Shown here: positions 5,670 to 6,309 of the stretch, in pieces
How positions within the stretch are numbered: the first letter of the stretch is position 1
Layout: each line of letters begins with the position of its first letter
Assembly (NCBI GenBank): GCA_937902945.1
Contig: CALEMD010000222.1
Location: 1 to 6,309 of the forward strand
Origin: an uncultured Erysipelotrichaceae bacterium
GTDB taxonomy: Bacteria; Bacillota_I; Bacilli_A; Erysipelotrichales; Erysipelotrichaceae
DNA length: 6,309 nucleotides
Direction of reading: 5' to 3'
Made by a program: the position numbers and the translations under genes
Notes under the pieces: model-generated
Database searches by the model: none
The model's input: only the letters and a program-made list of their open reading frames with translations
What the model was told of the DNA's origin: nothing

Positions 5670-6309
5670 ATGACAGAAAAAAAGGACTTCTTAAGTGAAC
5701 TTGCCAAAGAAGTAGAACAGAAGAAAAAAGGAACAAGAGAAAAAATAGATACAATTGATGATTATCAGTCAGAACGCGTATCAGCTAAGTCTTCTTCTGG
5801 AATTGATAATGAATTTGATTATCCGCAGTCACATAAAAAGGAGACTGCGGCACCAAAACCAGAACCAGAACAGAAGCCAATTCCTCAGACAGTCTTCAGG
5901 CAGGAAGAGCCAGAAGAGGATGAAGAAACAGAAACAGAAGAAGCCTATGGCGAGGATGGATCGCCAGATAGTTTTCAGGAAGAATCGCTTACTAGAATTG
6001 ATAAGCCAAAACGGCAGATCAAGAAGAGTTTTATTGTTCTGCTGGCAGTGGTGGCAATTGCCCTTGGAATACTGGTCTGGTATTTGAATTTTGCACCAAA
6101 GATCACAATGCCTGACTTTGTCAATCAGACACTGAATGATGTGGCTGGCTGGGCAAAGCAGAATCAAATTGATAATACATACATTGTTTCAAAAACTGAA
6201 TTCAGCATGGAAATAGATGATGGGAAAATTATTTCCCAGAGTGTTTCTTCTGGCAAGAAGATAACAAATAAAACACCGATTACATTCGTAGTATCTGATG
6301 GACCGGATC
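5670..6309 (+). CDS. Single-pass membrane protein with acidic cytoplasmic tail and PASTA domain (3' truncated)
   Basis: The frame is open from ATG 5670 to the window end without a stop, giving 213 residues of a longer protein. Residues 1-35 are charged and probably helical (F-L-S-E-L-A-K-E-V-E). About 40-110 is low-complexity and probably disordered, with a K-P-E-P-E-P-E stretch at 63-67 onwards and an Asp/Glu-rich run at 78-96. Residues 112-119 are basic (K-P-K-R-Q-I-K-K) and precede a membrane helix at about 120-139, which places the tail in the cytoplasm. Residues about 144-211 form a PASTA domain (M-P-D-F-V-N-Q-T-L, G-K-I-I-S-Q-S, P-I-T-F-V-V-S-D-G-P), a fold known to bind peptidoglycan fragments or beta-lactams in PknB-type kinases and some PBPs. 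There is no room for a kinase domain between the start and the helix, so this is a kinase-less PASTA protein. More PASTA repeats may follow outside the window. Its function is unknown; a wall-sensing or division role is inference. Confidence 0.88.
   Translation, partial: MTEKKDFLSELAKEVEQKKKGTREKIDTIDDYQSERVSAKSSSGIDNEFDYPQSHKKETAAPKPEPEQKPIPQTVFRQEEPEEDEETETEEAYGEDGSPDSFQEESLTRIDKPKRQIKKSFIVLLAVVAIALGILVWYLNFAPKITMPDFVNQTLNDVAGWAKQNQIDNTYIVSKTEFSMEIDDGKIISQSVSSGKKITNKTPITFVVSDGPD

Noticed and set aside
5530..5754. N-terminal extension of the small minus-strand gene to a 134-residue protein
   Set aside because: It would run antisense through the PASTA gene start and across both promoters; the strong ribosome binding site at 5539-5547 marks the internal ATG 5529 as the start.
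5755..6087. 110-residue plus-strand frame within the PASTA gene
   Set aside because: It is a Lys/Arg/Gln-rich shadow of the Pro/Glu-rich coding region in another frame; the frame starting at 5670 has a membrane helix and a PASTA domain.
1..6309. Mobile elements, CRISPR arrays, tRNA/rRNA genes, phage genes or a new defence system
   Set aside because: Nearly all the window is accounted for by housekeeping envelope and repair genes. No terminal inverted repeats, regular repeat-spacer pattern or tRNA-like fold was seen, and the two gaps over 60 bp are explained by promoters and terminators.

Overview
The window looks like a chromosomal, housekeeping stretch from a low-to-moderate-GC Gram-positive bacterium (Bacillota), most likely Erysipelotrichia or a relative. 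The evidence is the order ftsX, M23 hydrolase, S41 C-terminal protease, uvrB, which resembles the ftsEX / ctp / uvrB neighbourhood of many Bacillota. The Shine-Dalgarno sites are strong GAGGT(G) types. The UvrB sequence reads V-S-N-F-D-Y-Y and I-Y-A-A-S at places where I remember Mollicutes-like rather than Bacillus-like residues. TGA is used as a stop and TGG as Trp, so this is not a Mycoplasma-type code. The taxonomic placement is inference from memory; no search was run.

Layout. Bases 1-300 are the 3' end of ftsX, and ftsE is presumably just upstream. It overlaps by 4 nt (ATGA) a secreted PcsB/EnvC-like coiled-coil M23 peptidase (297-1685), which ends in a strong intrinsic terminator starting on the base after its stop codon. 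A second transcription unit follows: a membrane-anchored S41 C-terminal processing protease with PDZ and peptidoglycan-binding domains (1765-3315), overlapping by 8 nt with uvrB (3308-5284). A hairpin with T-runs on both strands (5292-5332) separates uvrB from a convergent small two-helix membrane protein gene on the minus strand (5350-5529). A 140-bp divergent promoter region then leads to a plus-strand gene for a single-pass membrane protein with a long acidic cytoplasmic tail and an extracellular PASTA domain (5670 to the window end, 3' truncated).

How the genes work together. FtsX plus the coiled-coil hydrolase is the established cell-division module in which the FtsEX ABC complex activates a peptidoglycan hydrolase through its coiled coil. 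The neighbouring Ctp protease has a peptidoglycan-binding domain and could process or turn over wall enzymes (inference). The PASTA protein probably senses or binds peptidoglycan or muropeptides but has no kinase domain. UvrB belongs to nucleotide excision repair and appears simply co-transcribed with the protease gene; no uvrA follows it.

There is no mobile element, CRISPR array, RNA gene or obviously new multi-gene system here. The points most worth a second look are the Asn-Phe replacement of the two tyrosines at the base of the UvrB hairpin, the eight-cysteine secreted hydrolase with a cysteine inside its metal-binding HxH motif, the kinase-less PASTA protein, and the repeat-bearing divergent promoter region.
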